Positions 24,790-33,015 of a stretch of DNA of 64,000 bases are shown here, in pieces. Made by a program: the position numbers and the translations under genes. The stretch's first letter is position 1. Each line of letters opens with the position of its first letter. Source of the DNA: Alkalihalophilus pseudofirmus (lineage in GTDB: Bacteria; Bacillota; Bacilli; Bacillales; Bacillaceae_D); the NCBI RefSeq assembly GCF_029094545.1, contig NZ_CP117835.1, positions 1,158,001 through 1,222,000 of the forward strand. Direction: 5' to 3'. Under the pieces are notes generated by a model. The model made no database searches. It saw only the letters and a program-made list of their open reading frames with translations, and had not been told where the DNA came from.

Positions 24790-27216
24790 GTGAAAGGTGT
24801 CATTATGGCAGGAGGAAAGGGAACGAGATTACGTCCACTAACATGTCAATTACCAAAACCAATGGTTCCACTTTTACAGAAACCGGTTATGCAGTACAGC
24901 ATTGAGCTTTTAAAGCAACATGGAATAACAGATATTGCTGTGACCGTGCACTATTTGCCAGACGAGATTCGCGACTATTTCGGCGACGGTCAAGAATTTG
25001 GTGTTCACTTAACGTACTTTGAAGAAACAGAACCGCTAGGAACAGCAGGCAGTGTAAAGCAGGCCGAGGCATTTCTTGATGAGCCTTTTGTGGTTGTGTC
25101 AGGAGATGCGCTAACTGACTTTGACCTTGAAGCTGGCATAAACTTTCATAAAGCAAAAGATGCTCTCGTTTCCATCTTCATGAAGCAAGTGCCGTCTCCT
25201 TTAGAGTTCGGTGTCATTATGACAAATCAACAGCATGAAATTATCCGTTTTCTTGAAAAGCCGAGTGTAAGCGAAGTGTTCAGTGATACGGTTAATACAG
25301 GGATCTATGTGATGGACCCTAGTATCTTTAACTATATTGAATCTGATAAACCTGTAGACTTTAGTAAAGATGTATTCCCTAGAATTCTAGAAGATCGTGC
25401 AGGAATCTATGGTTATGCAGCTGAGGGGTATTGGTCAGATATCGGAAATCTCGAACAATACCGTCAAGCTCATATGGATCTTCTTAACCGGGATGTTAAA
25501 GCAGAAATCAGCGGCATTGAAGTTGAGCCGGGAATCTGGATGAATGAGCATGTAACGATTGAAGAAGGGGTCAAATTGGAAGCACCTGTATTTGTGGGAG
25601 CTCATTCTACGGTTCGATCAAATGCTAAGCTTGGTGCATTTTCCATTGTTGGAAAAGACTCCATTGTTTCTGAAGATGCGACGATTAAGCGCTCTGTCTT
25701 ATGGGACGGGGTATATGTCGGTCAGCAAGCAGAGCTGCGCGGGGTGACAATTTGCGGCGGAGTCCAGTTGGGATCTAAATCTACCATTTATGAACAAGCG
25801 GTGCTAGGTTCTAATTGTCAGATTGAGGATGATGTGTGCATACAGCCTGGAATGAAAATTTGGCCTCATAAACGCATTCAGGCAGGATCAGTGATTTCTC
25901 AATCTGTTATTTGGAACGATCAGGATGCAACGGTTCCTGTCCTTAAATCACACCGTGCAAGCGGTATTGCTAATGTCGAAATGACTCCTGAACACGTGAG
26001 CCGTCTCGGTGCAGGATTTGCAAGTGCAATGCCTGTTGGGAGCACTTTTTTAATCTCAGGAGATGATCAATCTTTTACCCGGCTTTTAAAGCTATCTCTT
26101 GCTCAAGGCGTCCAAGCAACGGGAGTGAATGTGACAGATTTAGAAGAAGCTGCTGTTCCAAGTTTTCGGAAGATCATTTCAGCTCATCGTTTTCAAGGGG
26201 GCGCACACCTTAGAGTAAGTGAAGGCAATCGCATTGTCATTGAATTATTTGACCAAGAAGGATTGCCGATAGCTACATCTGTGCAAAAAGAAATTGATAA
26301 GATCGTTACATTTAATTCTTACCGCCGTGTCGCTTTTGACCGTGTTGGAGAATACGAGGTTCAATCAAATTTATTACAAGAGTATACAGATACATTAAAG
26401 GACGGGATCGACTCTGTGTTAATTGAGAGTCAAGGATGGAGGGTATCTGTCCACGGAACAGATCAAGTAACAGTACAACAGTTCTCTCACGTATTACAAT
26501 CAATTGGATGTGTGGTTGAAACCTCGATTGGTAATATAAATATGGGAGACATCTCAGTAGGAATGACCCTTTCAGACTCTGAAATTGGCTTTGTTCTAGG
26601 AGAAACGGGTGAATTTTTAACGGTTCTAACAAGAGAAGGTCATATCGTAACAGATGAAGAGAAACTAGCTATGTTTGTCGATATGCATCTTCACTACAGT
26701 AAAAAAGGGCGTGTAGCTCTGCCGTTATATGCCGGTGCATCTTTAGAAGAGTATATTAGAAGTTTTCAAAAAGAAGTGATTAGAACAAAAGCCTCAGCAC
26801 GAGAGATGATGATCGCAGAAGAGAACGTACAGTTATACTGCTTTGATGCAGCCTATGCAGCCGTCCATTTAATTCAGACATTAAGCACAAGAGATGAGGA
26901 ACTGCAGCAATATTTATCTTCCCTGCCTGTTGAATCAATGTTTAAACAAGAAGTCCCGTGCCAGACAGACCAAAAGGGAATGGTTATGCGTGCATTGATG
27001 GAAGCACTTAAGGAAGAAGAAGTAGAGTTAATCGAAGGGATGAAAGTTAGACATCCAGAAGGAGGTTGGACTTACATTGTTCCAGACCAGAACGAACCAA
27101 TCTTTACGATCTACGCGCAAGCCGATGAACCAGAGGTGGCAAGAGTTCATGCAAATTACTACATTGAACAAATCCATGAGCTTCTCGCAAGAAACACAGC
27201 CGTTCACACATCATAA
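24790..27216 (+). CDS. Nucleotidyltransferase fused to degenerate phosphomannomutase-like domain
   Basis: 808 aa. Residues 1-235 are a sugar-1-phosphate nucleotidyltransferase (MAGGKGTRLRPLT at 7-19; EKP and SDIGNLEQY later). About 240-370 is a left-handed beta-helix with hexapeptide repeats. About 380-808 aligns in style with the PMM/PGM domain of the mannose-1-P guanylyltransferase/PMM fusions of other bacteria. In this domain the phosphoserine loop (TASHNP-type) is not visible; the region reads ISAHRFQGGAHLRVSEGN. The DGDGDR-type metal loop is also absent (GFVLGETGEFLTVLT). So the second half is probably non-catalytic or regulatory. GTG start after GGAGGCGGAG. Confidence 0.78.
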   Translation: MKGVIMAGGKGTRLRPLTCQLPKPMVPLLQKPVMQYSIELLKQHGITDIAVTVHYLPDEIRDYFGDGQEFGVHLTYFEETEPLGTAGSVKQAEAFLDEPFVVVSGDALTDFDLEAGINFHKAKDALVSIFMKQVPSPLEFGVIMTNQQHEIIRFLEKPSVSEVFSDTVNTGIYVMDPSIFNYIESDKPVDFSKDVFPRILEDRAGIYGYAAEGYWSDIGNLEQYRQAHMDLLNRDVKAEISGIEVEPGIWMNEHVTIEEGVKLEAPVFVGAHSTVRSNAKLGAFSIVGKDSIVSEDATIKRSVLWDGVYVGQQAELRGVTICGGVQLGSKSTIYEQAVLGSNCQIEDDVCIQPGMKIWPHKRIQAGSVISQSVIWNDQDATVPVLKSHRASGIANVEMTPEHVSRLGAGFASAMPVGSTFLISGDDQSFTRLLKLSLAQGVQATGVNVTDLEEAAVPSFRKIISAHRFQGGAHLRVSEGNRIVIELFDQEGLPIATSVQKEIDKIVTFNSYRRVAFDRVGEYEVQSNLLQEYTDTLKDGIDSVLIESQGWRVSVHGTDQVTVQQFSHVLQSIGCVVETSIGNINMGDISVGMTLSDSEIGFVLGETGEFLTVLTREGHIVTDEEKLAMFVDMHLHYSKKGRVALPLYAGASLEEYIRSFQKEVIRTKASAREMMIAEENVQLYCFDAAYAAVHLIQTLSTRDEELQQYLSSLPVESMFKQEVPCQTDQKGMVMRALMEALKEEEVELIEGMKVRHPEGGWTYIVPDQNEPIFTIYAQADEPEVARVHANYYIEQIHELLARNTAVHTS

Positions 27217-27826
27217 TCATTCGCTAAATCAGCCTAACAACAACCTCCGTTCTGAGATTGGCATTTGGAAAGAGGGACGGACGAGCTGGCTGAGAGAAGA
27301 CGTGTGGAGATTCGCGCCGCTGTATCGAAGGGCAGGAGGGATTAAATTACTTACTGCGTATCACCCTAAACTGCACCTCCATCTAACGATCATTGAACGT
27401 GACATTACAAATCGATGCGGCTATCATAGACAGGTATTTATCCGAAATGAAGAAGCAAACAGCCAGCAAATTGTATTAGTTCTGCATCAGAAACCTTTTC
27501 TCGGCAATACAAAGCGAGCAATGAGCTTTTATGCTCCTGAATCAAAAGCGTTAGTTCACTACAGCCATCCTCACTATACGACTACGTTTGTTAAAGGGAT
27601 GAAAGCAAGTGCAGTTGAATATGCTGTTGGCGGAATCGATTCAGTATGGCAAGAGGACAATGGACATACAATAGTTAGGCCATTGTGTGCCGAATCGCAT
27701 GAGAGTGTAATGGCTGTAAAGTTGAATTTAAGCAGTCATGAAGAAACGAGGGTTGATCAATGGATGGATGTCAGCCGATCAATGGTGGGCAGTGAAACAT
27801 TCATTAATGAATTTCTTCAGAAATAA
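27149..27826 (+). CDS. Isolated GH15 glucoamylase N-terminal domain (catalytic domain missing)
   Basis: About 225 aa. I recognise the N-terminal super-sandwich domain of bacterial GH15 enzymes: a GRTSWLREDVWRF region, then GGIDSVWQEDNGH and ESVMAVKLNL...QWMDVSRSM, which end that domain. The (alpha/alpha)6 catalytic barrel that should follow is absent, and the gene stops cleanly before rpmG with no barrel remnant. ATG 27149 follows AGAGGTGG and overlaps the preceding gene by 68 bp; ATG 27176 is an alternative. It may be a stand-alone carbohydrate-binding partner or a decayed glucoamylase. Confidence 0.6.
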   Translation: MQITTLNKSMSFSQETQPFTHHNHSLNQPNNNLRSEIGIWKEGRTSWLREDVWRFAPLYRRAGGIKLLTAYHPKLHLHLTIIERDITNRCGYHRQVFIRNEEANSQQIVLVLHQKPFLGNTKRAMSFYAPESKALVHYSHPHYTTTFVKGMKASAVEYAVGGIDSVWQEDNGHTIVRPLCAESHESVMAVKLNLSSHEETRVDQWMDVSRSMVGSETFINEFLQK

Positions 27827-27943
27827 AACTAAATAAAAGAGAAGAATTTCCGCTGTAAAGAAAAAACACTTGATCCCTCTCTGTAGATTTGCTATCATAT
27901 TCAAGTATGAAGTAAGCTATAGCTAAGTTTGGAGGGATAACGG

Positions 27944-28093
27944 ATGCGTGTACAAGTCACTCTTGCTTGCACTGAGACAGGCGATCGTAACTACATTACA
28001 ACAAAAAACAAACGCGAAAATCCTGAGCGTATTGAACTTAAAAAATACAGCCCACGATTAAAGCGTCACACTCTTCACCGTGAGACAAAATAA
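27944..28093 (+). CDS. rpmG: 50S ribosomal protein L33 (RpmG)
   Basis: 49-aa ribosomal protein L33, too short for many ORF cut-offs. It starts [18 protein letters not shown] and ends [11 protein letters not shown]. Only one Cys is present (residue 9): the positions that form the CxxC pairs in zinc-binding L33 are Thr/Ser here (CTETG, KKYSP). This is the zinc-free (C-minus) form. GGAGGG precedes ATG 27944. In B. subtilis an rpmG copy likewise precedes yqgN, as I recall. Confidence 0.93.
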   Translation: MRVQVTLACTETGDRNYITTKNKRENPERIELKKYSPRLKRHTLHRETK

Positions 28094-28125
28094 GCAGCTG
28101 GATTCTTCCACTGCTTATTTTTTTG
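28092..28125 (+). terminator. Terminator after rpmG
   Basis: Stem AAGCAG-TGGA / TCCA-CTGCTT followed by ATTTTTTTT. Confidence 0.85.
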
Positions 28126-28156
28126 TTGCATCTTTTGTTTAAATGAAGAAAGAGAT

Positions 28157-28187
28157 AGGCTTTCGCTTAGATGCGAAGGCCTGTTTT
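28157..28187 (+). terminator. Second hairpin upstream of yqgN
   Basis: Stem AGGCTTTCGC / GCGAAGGCCT (one G-T pair) with a TTAGAT loop, then GTTTTTAA. It could be a backup terminator or a leader hairpin of yqgN. Confidence 0.6.
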
Positions 28188-28329
28188 TAAAGATCCCATC
28201 TATTTTTATACATAAAATTTATTTAAAATGAAACATAGGGTAGAATTTATTCGTAGATAAAGTACCTTTATAAATAAAATACATGAGTGAATTGCGTATG
28301 GTTTTGACGATATAGGGAGTGAGGGTGAC

Positions 28330-28890
28330 ATGAAATCAAAAGCTGATTATAGGCAATTGTTTAAACGAAACATGGAAGAGCTCTCAGATTCAACAGCAAA
28401 AGAAGAATCAAACAATCTTTGCGATCTTATGAAAAGACAGAGCTACTATCAGAAGGCTGAATTAATCGGTCTCTTTATTTCTAAAGGCAGAGAATTAGAT
28501 ACAACTTCATTAATTGAAGCATCTTGGTACGCGGGAAAACGTATAGCCGTACCAAAAGTAATTAAAGGGACAAGAGAGATGACTTTCTACAGCATCATTT
28601 CATTCAAAGACTTAGAACCTACTTTTTTTGGCTTATCTGAACCTAAGCCAGATCAATGTCATAAAGTAGATTCAAGTCAAATTGATCTTATGATCGTTCC
28701 TGGGTTAGGTTTTGATAAGGCTGGATACCGTATTGGTTATGGCGGCGGCTACTATGATACATATTTAAAAAGCTACGACGGGGTGACAGCTGCACTCGCA
28801 TATTTTTGTCAGCTTGTTGATAAATTGCCAACAGAAGCTCATGACCAAAAAGTGGACCACCTGCTCGCACCTAATGGAGTATTGCTGTAA
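28330..28890 (+). CDS. yqgN: 5-formyltetrahydrofolate cyclo-ligase
   Basis: Converts 5-formyl-THF to 5,10-methenyl-THF using ATP, returning stored folate to one-carbon metabolism. 186 aa. The signature GRIGYGGGYYD-like segment reads YRIGYGGGYYDTYL (about residues 136-149), with FDKAGYR before it. ATG 28330 follows GTGAGGGTG. The stop overlaps the DUF92 start (TAATG), so the two are coupled. Confidence 0.93.
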   Translation: MKSKADYRQLFKRNMEELSDSTAKEESNNLCDLMKRQSYYQKAELIGLFISKGRELDTTSLIEASWYAGKRIAVPKVIKGTREMTFYSIISFKDLEPTFFGLSEPKPDQCHKVDSSQIDLMIVPGLGFDKAGYRIGYGGGYYDTYLKSYDGVTAALAYFCQLVDKLPTEAHDQKVDHLLAPNGVLL

Positions 28891-29675
28891 TGGCAGGGTT
28901 ATATATCGGCGTCGTTCTATTGGCAGCTGCAGCTTACTATCTTAAAAAGTTGACAGTATCAGGGGCTTTGGCAGCTGTAGTGGTTGGGTGGTGCATTGCA
29001 TTTGGACTAGGGTTTTATGGACTGATGGTGCTTGCTATTTTCTTTATTACTTCGAGTATGTGGAGCTCATTGTGGAGAGGGAGAAAGGCGAGTGATGTTA
29101 TTGAAAAAGGGGATAGGCGAGATGCGTGGCAAGTTGCGGCGAACGGGGGAGTAGCTGCCTTAATGGCGCTTTTTTATGGATTCAACCCTTCACCCATCTG
29201 GATTTTTGCTTTTGTCTCAAGTCTTGCTGCAGCCAATGCAGATACGTGGGCTTCTGAGATTGGAACATTAAGCAGGCAGCGCCCTTTGCATATTCTCACT
29301 TGGAAGCGAGTAGAACCTGGTACATCAGGGGCGATAACAGCTTTAGGATCAGCTGCTGCCTTTGCTGGCAGCTTTCTCATATCTGTATTTGCTATCTTAG
29401 GATGGTGGAGTGCTTACCATAACAGTCATGTCCTATTAATTGCATTAACGGTTGTAGGCTTTTTAGGAAATATTATAGATACATTAGTTGGTGCATCTTT
29501 TCAAGTTCTGTATAAATGCAGGGAATGCGGCATTGAGACAGAAGCCACTGAGCATTGCGGGAGTCAAACAGAGTATATGTCAGGGCTTAAATGGCTTAAT
29601 AATGATGTTGTAAATATAGCATGTACAGCTTCAGGCGCCCTTTTAGGTATAGGAGTAGCCTGGCTTTTGTTGTAA
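28890..29675 (+). CDS. DUF92/TMEM19-family integral membrane protein
   Basis: 261-aa polytopic membrane protein, about 6-7 helices, of the DUF92 family related to chloroplast phytyl-phosphate kinase VTE6 and human TMEM19. Conserved features: AANADTWASEIG (about residues 111-122), GTSGAI (about 145-150), and a cytoplasmic loop with CRECG (about 210-214). Activity in bacteria is unknown; a CTP-dependent prenyl-phosphate kinase role is only an analogy. Start overlaps the stop of yqgN. Confidence 0.82.
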   Translation: MAGLYIGVVLLAAAAYYLKKLTVSGALAAVVVGWCIAFGLGFYGLMVLAIFFITSSMWSSLWRGRKASDVIEKGDRRDAWQVAANGGVAALMALFYGFNPSPIWIFAFVSSLAAANADTWASEIGTLSRQRPLHILTWKRVEPGTSGAITALGSAAAFAGSFLISVFAILGWWSAYHNSHVLLIALTVVGFLGNIIDTLVGASFQVLYKCRECGIETEATEHCGSQTEYMSGLKWLNNDVVNIACTASGALLGIGVAWLLL

Positions 29676-29687
29676 GGAGGAAAGGGA

Positions 29688-30704
29688 ATGGAAAACACCT
29701 ATGAACGTTATTCTAGACAGATGCTGTTTCAGCCGATCGGTGAGAGCGGTCAGAAGAAATTAAGTGATCAAAAAGTGCTGGTGATTGGGGTCGGTGCATT
29801 AGGGACGGTTCTTAGTAACCATCTTGTTCGTGCAGGTGTCGGCATGGTTAGAATTGTAGATCGTGATTATGTTGAACAAAGCAACCTGCAAAGACAAATG
29901 CTTTTTGATGAAGAAGATGTAGCGAAGCATCTTCCAAAAGCCATTGCTGCCAAAGAAAAACTAAAACGAATTAATTCTGATGTAGAAGTTGATGCGATTG
30001 TCTGTGATGCATCGATTGAGAATATCGACTCGTTAATGGACGGGGTAGATCTTGTATTAGATGGTACAGATAATTTTAAAACGCGCTTCTTATTAAATGA
30101 TGCATGCTTTAAAAAAGGAATTCCCTTTGCTTATGGAGGTGCTGTAAGTGCGCGCGGGATGTCGGCTCTATTTATTCCGGGTGAAACACCATGTCTTCGA
30201 TGCTTTATTGACCACGGAGAAACACAAGGCCAGACATGTGATACGATTGGCGTAATCAGCCCAGTTGTTGACATCGTAGCTTCTTATCAGGTGGTAGAAG
30301 CAATGAAATATTTAGTTGGTGATAAAAAGGCATTACGTAACACGTTACGTACCTTTGATCTTTGGGGCAACCATCAATATGATATGAAGATGACCAAAGC
30401 AAAAGAAGGCTGTCCAACATGTCAGAAAAAAGAGTATCCGGCCTTACATGCAAGTGGAGACCTTATTACAACCTTATGCGGACGTGAAACGGTACAAATC
30501 CAGCGCGAGCATAAAATAGATTTAAATGAGTGGTCAGAGAGGCTGGAACGAGTGGCAGAAGTGAAGAAGACGCCGTTTCTTCTCCGTGTCCAGTTAACTG
30601 AAGGGGAAAAGTTCGTACTCTTCCCAGATGGCCGTGTGTTAATTCAAGGAACAGAAGATATAGCCCGGGCAAAAAGCTTATACAGCAAATATATAGGCGA
30701 TTAA
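29688..30704 (+). CDS. thiF: ThiF/MoeB-family adenylyltransferase, likely ThiF
   Basis: E1-like enzyme that adenylates the C-terminal Gly-Gly of a small sulfur carrier. Seen: nucleotide site GVGALGTV (about residues 32-39), DRDYVEQSNLQRQ (about 58-70), zinc CxxC pairs (PCLRC and CPTC), and catalytic-type Cys in TCDTIGV. A ThiS gene with no thiF beside it lies at 44371, so this is the best candidate to activate it. MoeB is the alternative, but no MoaD is present in the window. AAGGAGGAAAGG precedes the ATG. Confidence 0.83.
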   Translation: MENTYERYSRQMLFQPIGESGQKKLSDQKVLVIGVGALGTVLSNHLVRAGVGMVRIVDRDYVEQSNLQRQMLFDEEDVAKHLPKAIAAKEKLKRINSDVEVDAIVCDASIENIDSLMDGVDLVLDGTDNFKTRFLLNDACFKKGIPFAYGGAVSARGMSALFIPGETPCLRCFIDHGETQGQTCDTIGVISPVVDIVASYQVVEAMKYLVGDKKALRNTLRTFDLWGNHQYDMKMTKAKEGCPTCQKKEYPALHASGDLITTLCGRETVQIQREHKIDLNEWSERLERVAEVKKTPFLLRVQLTEGEKFVLFPDGRVLIQGTEDIARAKSLYSKYIGD

Positions 30705-30709
30705 TTGCG

Positions 30710-30742
30710 AAAAGACAGAGGTGGTTGTGCCTCTGTCTTTTT
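30710..30742 (+). terminator. Terminator after thiF
   Basis: Stem AAAGACAGAGG / CCTCTGTCTTT with a TGGTTGTG loop and a T tail. Confidence 0.9.
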
Positions 30743-30801
30743 TGTGATTGATTAAAGGAGTGATAAACAGAGGACAGCGGCGATACAAAGTCATTCTTTA
30801 A

Positions 30802-31005
30802 TAGGCGCAACTAGATCAATCTCAAGTACGCGCAATAATTGTAAAAGTAGAGACATAATATAAGTATCTAGACGCGATTACAGGCTGAACTAACGCAATA
30901 AAAGTAGAGTGACGCAATAAGTGGTCACACAGGAGCAATTACGGTGGGTACCCGCGCAATTCATTTTTTAACCGACGCAATAAGTCGTCCAATGGGCGCA
31001 ATTTG
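30802..31005. repeat. CGCAAT array 2: same 21-bp periodic architecture as array 1
   Basis: Motif C positions: 30808, 30833, 30854 (CATAA), 30875 (CGATT), 30896, 30915, 30936, 30957, 30978 and 30998. Steps are 25, 21, 21, 21, 19, 21, 21, 21 and 20. The 19-bp step (30896 to 30915) coincides with ACGCAATAAAAG.AGAGTGACGCAAT, as in array 1, and the second unit after it reads ACCCGCGCAAT in both. Intermediate bases differ freely. It lies in a gene-free stretch between thiF and nhaC. No protein frame is credible. Confidence 0.7.
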
Positions 31006-31055
31006 ATGAGTCCTTATCTGACTTCTTATTGCTTCCCCTAAGTTTTCGAATGCCA

Positions 31056-31445
31056 GAACAGCCAATTCAGCCTTTCTTCCTGTCTAGCTCCGGCTCCTTG
31101 TCCTGCGGGAAATAACGGTGCATCGAATGAAGACAAAAAGCGTCTTCATATCGCTGCCCCTCATATTTCCGCATACCAGCCCAGTCACCTCCGCTTTTCT
31201 TATTGTCTAGCTTCATTGGCTAGGTCGTCGTCGGCTTCACTTTGCCAAATGAAGCAAAAAGCGCTTCTAATTGTCAAAGTTCCACCCTCCTTTGACCTGA
31301 ACAGCCAATTCAGCTTTTCTTCCTGTCTAGCTCCGGCTCCTTGTCCTGCGGGAAATACCGGTGCATCGAATGAAGTCAAAAAGCGACTTCATATCGCTGC
31401 CCCTAGTATTTCCGCATGCCAGCCCAGTCGCCTCCGCTTTTCTTA
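31056..31445. repeat. Two 147-bp direct repeats with covarying hairpins
   Basis: Copies at 31056-31202 and 31299-31445, 243 bp apart, differ at about 8 positions. Both contain a hairpin with a constant AAAAAGC loop. In copy 1 the stem is GAAGAC (31129-31134) and GTCTTC (31142-31147). In copy 2 it is GAAGTC (31372-31377) and GACTTC (31385-31390), two changes that keep pairing. Between the copies a third hairpin, GAAGC (31251-31255) and GCTTC (31263-31267), uses the same loop. An outer stem (TGCGG-GAAATA / TATTTCCGCA) encloses the first two. Related to the 15863-16136 block. Confidence 0.75.
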
Positions 31446-31466
31446 TATACTATTTCAAAAAAGTTA

Positions 31467-31495
31467 TTGACGGGTGTTGTGGTTTGGTCTACGAT
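31467..31495 (+). promoter_or_regulatory. Promoter of nhaC
   Basis: TTGACG (31467-31472), 17-bp spacer, TACGAT (31490-31495), about 90 bp upstream of the start. Short direct repeats (CGTAAAAG, AGTACGAAAG) lie in the leader at about 31517-31550. Confidence 0.6.
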
Positions 31496-31583
31496 ATGTT
31501 TATTGAACACTTAACTGCGTAAAAGCATAAAAGCGTAAAAGTACGAAAGTATTGTGATAGAAATAGAGTAGGGGAGAAGAAGG

Positions 31584-32972
31584 ATGGAGAAAAAAGCTAC
31601 CGTTGGATTTACGTTGCTATTATTAGGGGTCATGATGGCCATTATTATTACGAGTATGTTTGTGTTAAAGGTTGAACCGCATATTCCGCTAGTTGTATGT
31701 CTTCTTATTGCTGCGGTCTTTGGACGTTATTTAAAGGTTAAGTGGAATGACCTTGAGAGTGCAATGATTGATGGATTAAAAATAGGGATCAAGCCTATTT
31801 TTATTTTGGCGCTTGTTGGGATTGTCATTGCTGTATGGATGATGAGCGGAACCGTTCCTACCCTTTTATTTTACGGGTTATCCATCATTTCGCCTGAGTG
31901 GTTCGCTGTTAGTACTTTATTCATTTGCATGATTGTTTCAAGCTTTACAGGAAGCTCATTTACGACAGTTGGTACGATTGGAGTGGCAATGATGGGAATT
32001 GGTACCGCACTTGGTATTGATCCTGCTATTGCAGCTGGTGCTGTCGTTTGCGGGGCTTGTTTTGGCGATAAAATGTCTCCATTATCTGATACTACAAACT
32101 TTGCTCCGGGTATTGTCGGAGTAGACTTATTTGATCATATTCGCCACTTGCTTTGGACAACCGTTCCTAGCTTCGTCATTACGGTCATTCTTTTTCTCAT
32201 GATAGGGAGAAGTCAAACAACGAGCACGACACAAGATATCCAAGCGATGCTTACAGCGCTCGATTCTCAATTTACCCTTAGCATCCTCACGCTTTTATCA
32301 CCTCTTCTAGTTGTGATTTTAGCAATGAGACGTTTTCCGACAATACCTGTATTAGTAGTCGGGATATTGACTGGTATTATAACAGCTGCTTTTGTCCAAG
32401 GGAATGCTGATGTTGCTAGATGGTTTACTATTATCCAAAATGGTTTCTCGATGGAAACAGGGAATGAAGTCATTGACGGCATCGTGAATCGCGGTGGATT
32501 GCAGTCAATGATGTGGTCAATTTCACTTGTTATGATTGCTCTTACGCTTGGCGGAGTGATTCAACGGATAGGTGTTATTGATACACTCCTTCAATCGCTA
32601 ACAAGAAAATTATCTTCACGCGGACATTTGATTGCAGCGACTGCAACATCGTCTATCGGAGTTAATGTAGTAACAGGAGAGCAGTACTTGTCAATATTAT
32701 TGCCTGGGAAAACGTTTGAGTCATTTTATACAAAGCTTAACGTAGCAAAAAAGAATCTCTCAAGAACACTTGAGGATGCAGGGACATTAGTGAACCCCCT
32801 TATCCCTTGGGGAGTAAGCGGCGCTTTCTTTGCGAGTACATTAGGGGTAGATGTGATTGATTACCTACCGTTTGCTTTCTTCTTATTTTTGTCTCCATTT
32901 ATGACCATTTTATTTGGCTACCTAGGAATTGGGGTAGGGAAAGAGCAGTCTCTTGCAAATAAACGTGGATAA
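31584..32972 (+). CDS. nhaC: NhaC-family Na+/H+ antiporter
   Basis: Secondary transporter exchanging sodium for protons, used in sodium and alkaline-pH homeostasis. 462 aa, about 12 helices. The family hallmark GDKMSPLSDTTN lies near residues 161-172, and VVTGEQYLSI in the second half is also typical. GGGGAGAAGAAGG precedes the ATG. Monocistronic, preceded by its own promoter and a repeat block. NhaC is common in alkaliphilic Bacilli, which fits the window. Confidence 0.9.
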   Translation: MEKKATVGFTLLLLGVMMAIIITSMFVLKVEPHIPLVVCLLIAAVFGRYLKVKWNDLESAMIDGLKIGIKPIFILALVGIVIAVWMMSGTVPTLLFYGLSIISPEWFAVSTLFICMIVSSFTGSSFTTVGTIGVAMMGIGTALGIDPAIAAGAVVCGACFGDKMSPLSDTTNFAPGIVGVDLFDHIRHLLWTTVPSFVITVILFLMIGRSQTTSTTQDIQAMLTALDSQFTLSILTLLSPLLVVILAMRRFPTIPVLVVGILTGIITAAFVQGNADVARWFTIIQNGFSMETGNEVIDGIVNRGGLQSMMWSISLVMIALTLGGVIQRIGVIDTLLQSLTRKLSSRGHLIAATATSSIGVNVVTGEQYLSILLPGKTFESFYTKLNVAKKNLSRTLEDAGTLVNPLIPWGVSGAFFASTLGVDVIDYLPFAFFLFLSPFMTILFGYLGIGVGKEQSLANKRG

Positions 32973-33015
32973 AGCAAGTGGATTTGATGCAAAGTAAGGA
33001 TAAGGAGGGATGACC

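Noticed and set aside
31216-31470. 84-aa plus-strand frame in the repeat block before nhaC.
   Set aside because: It lies wholly in the non-coding repeats, has no ribosome binding site, and codon use is unlike genes nearby.
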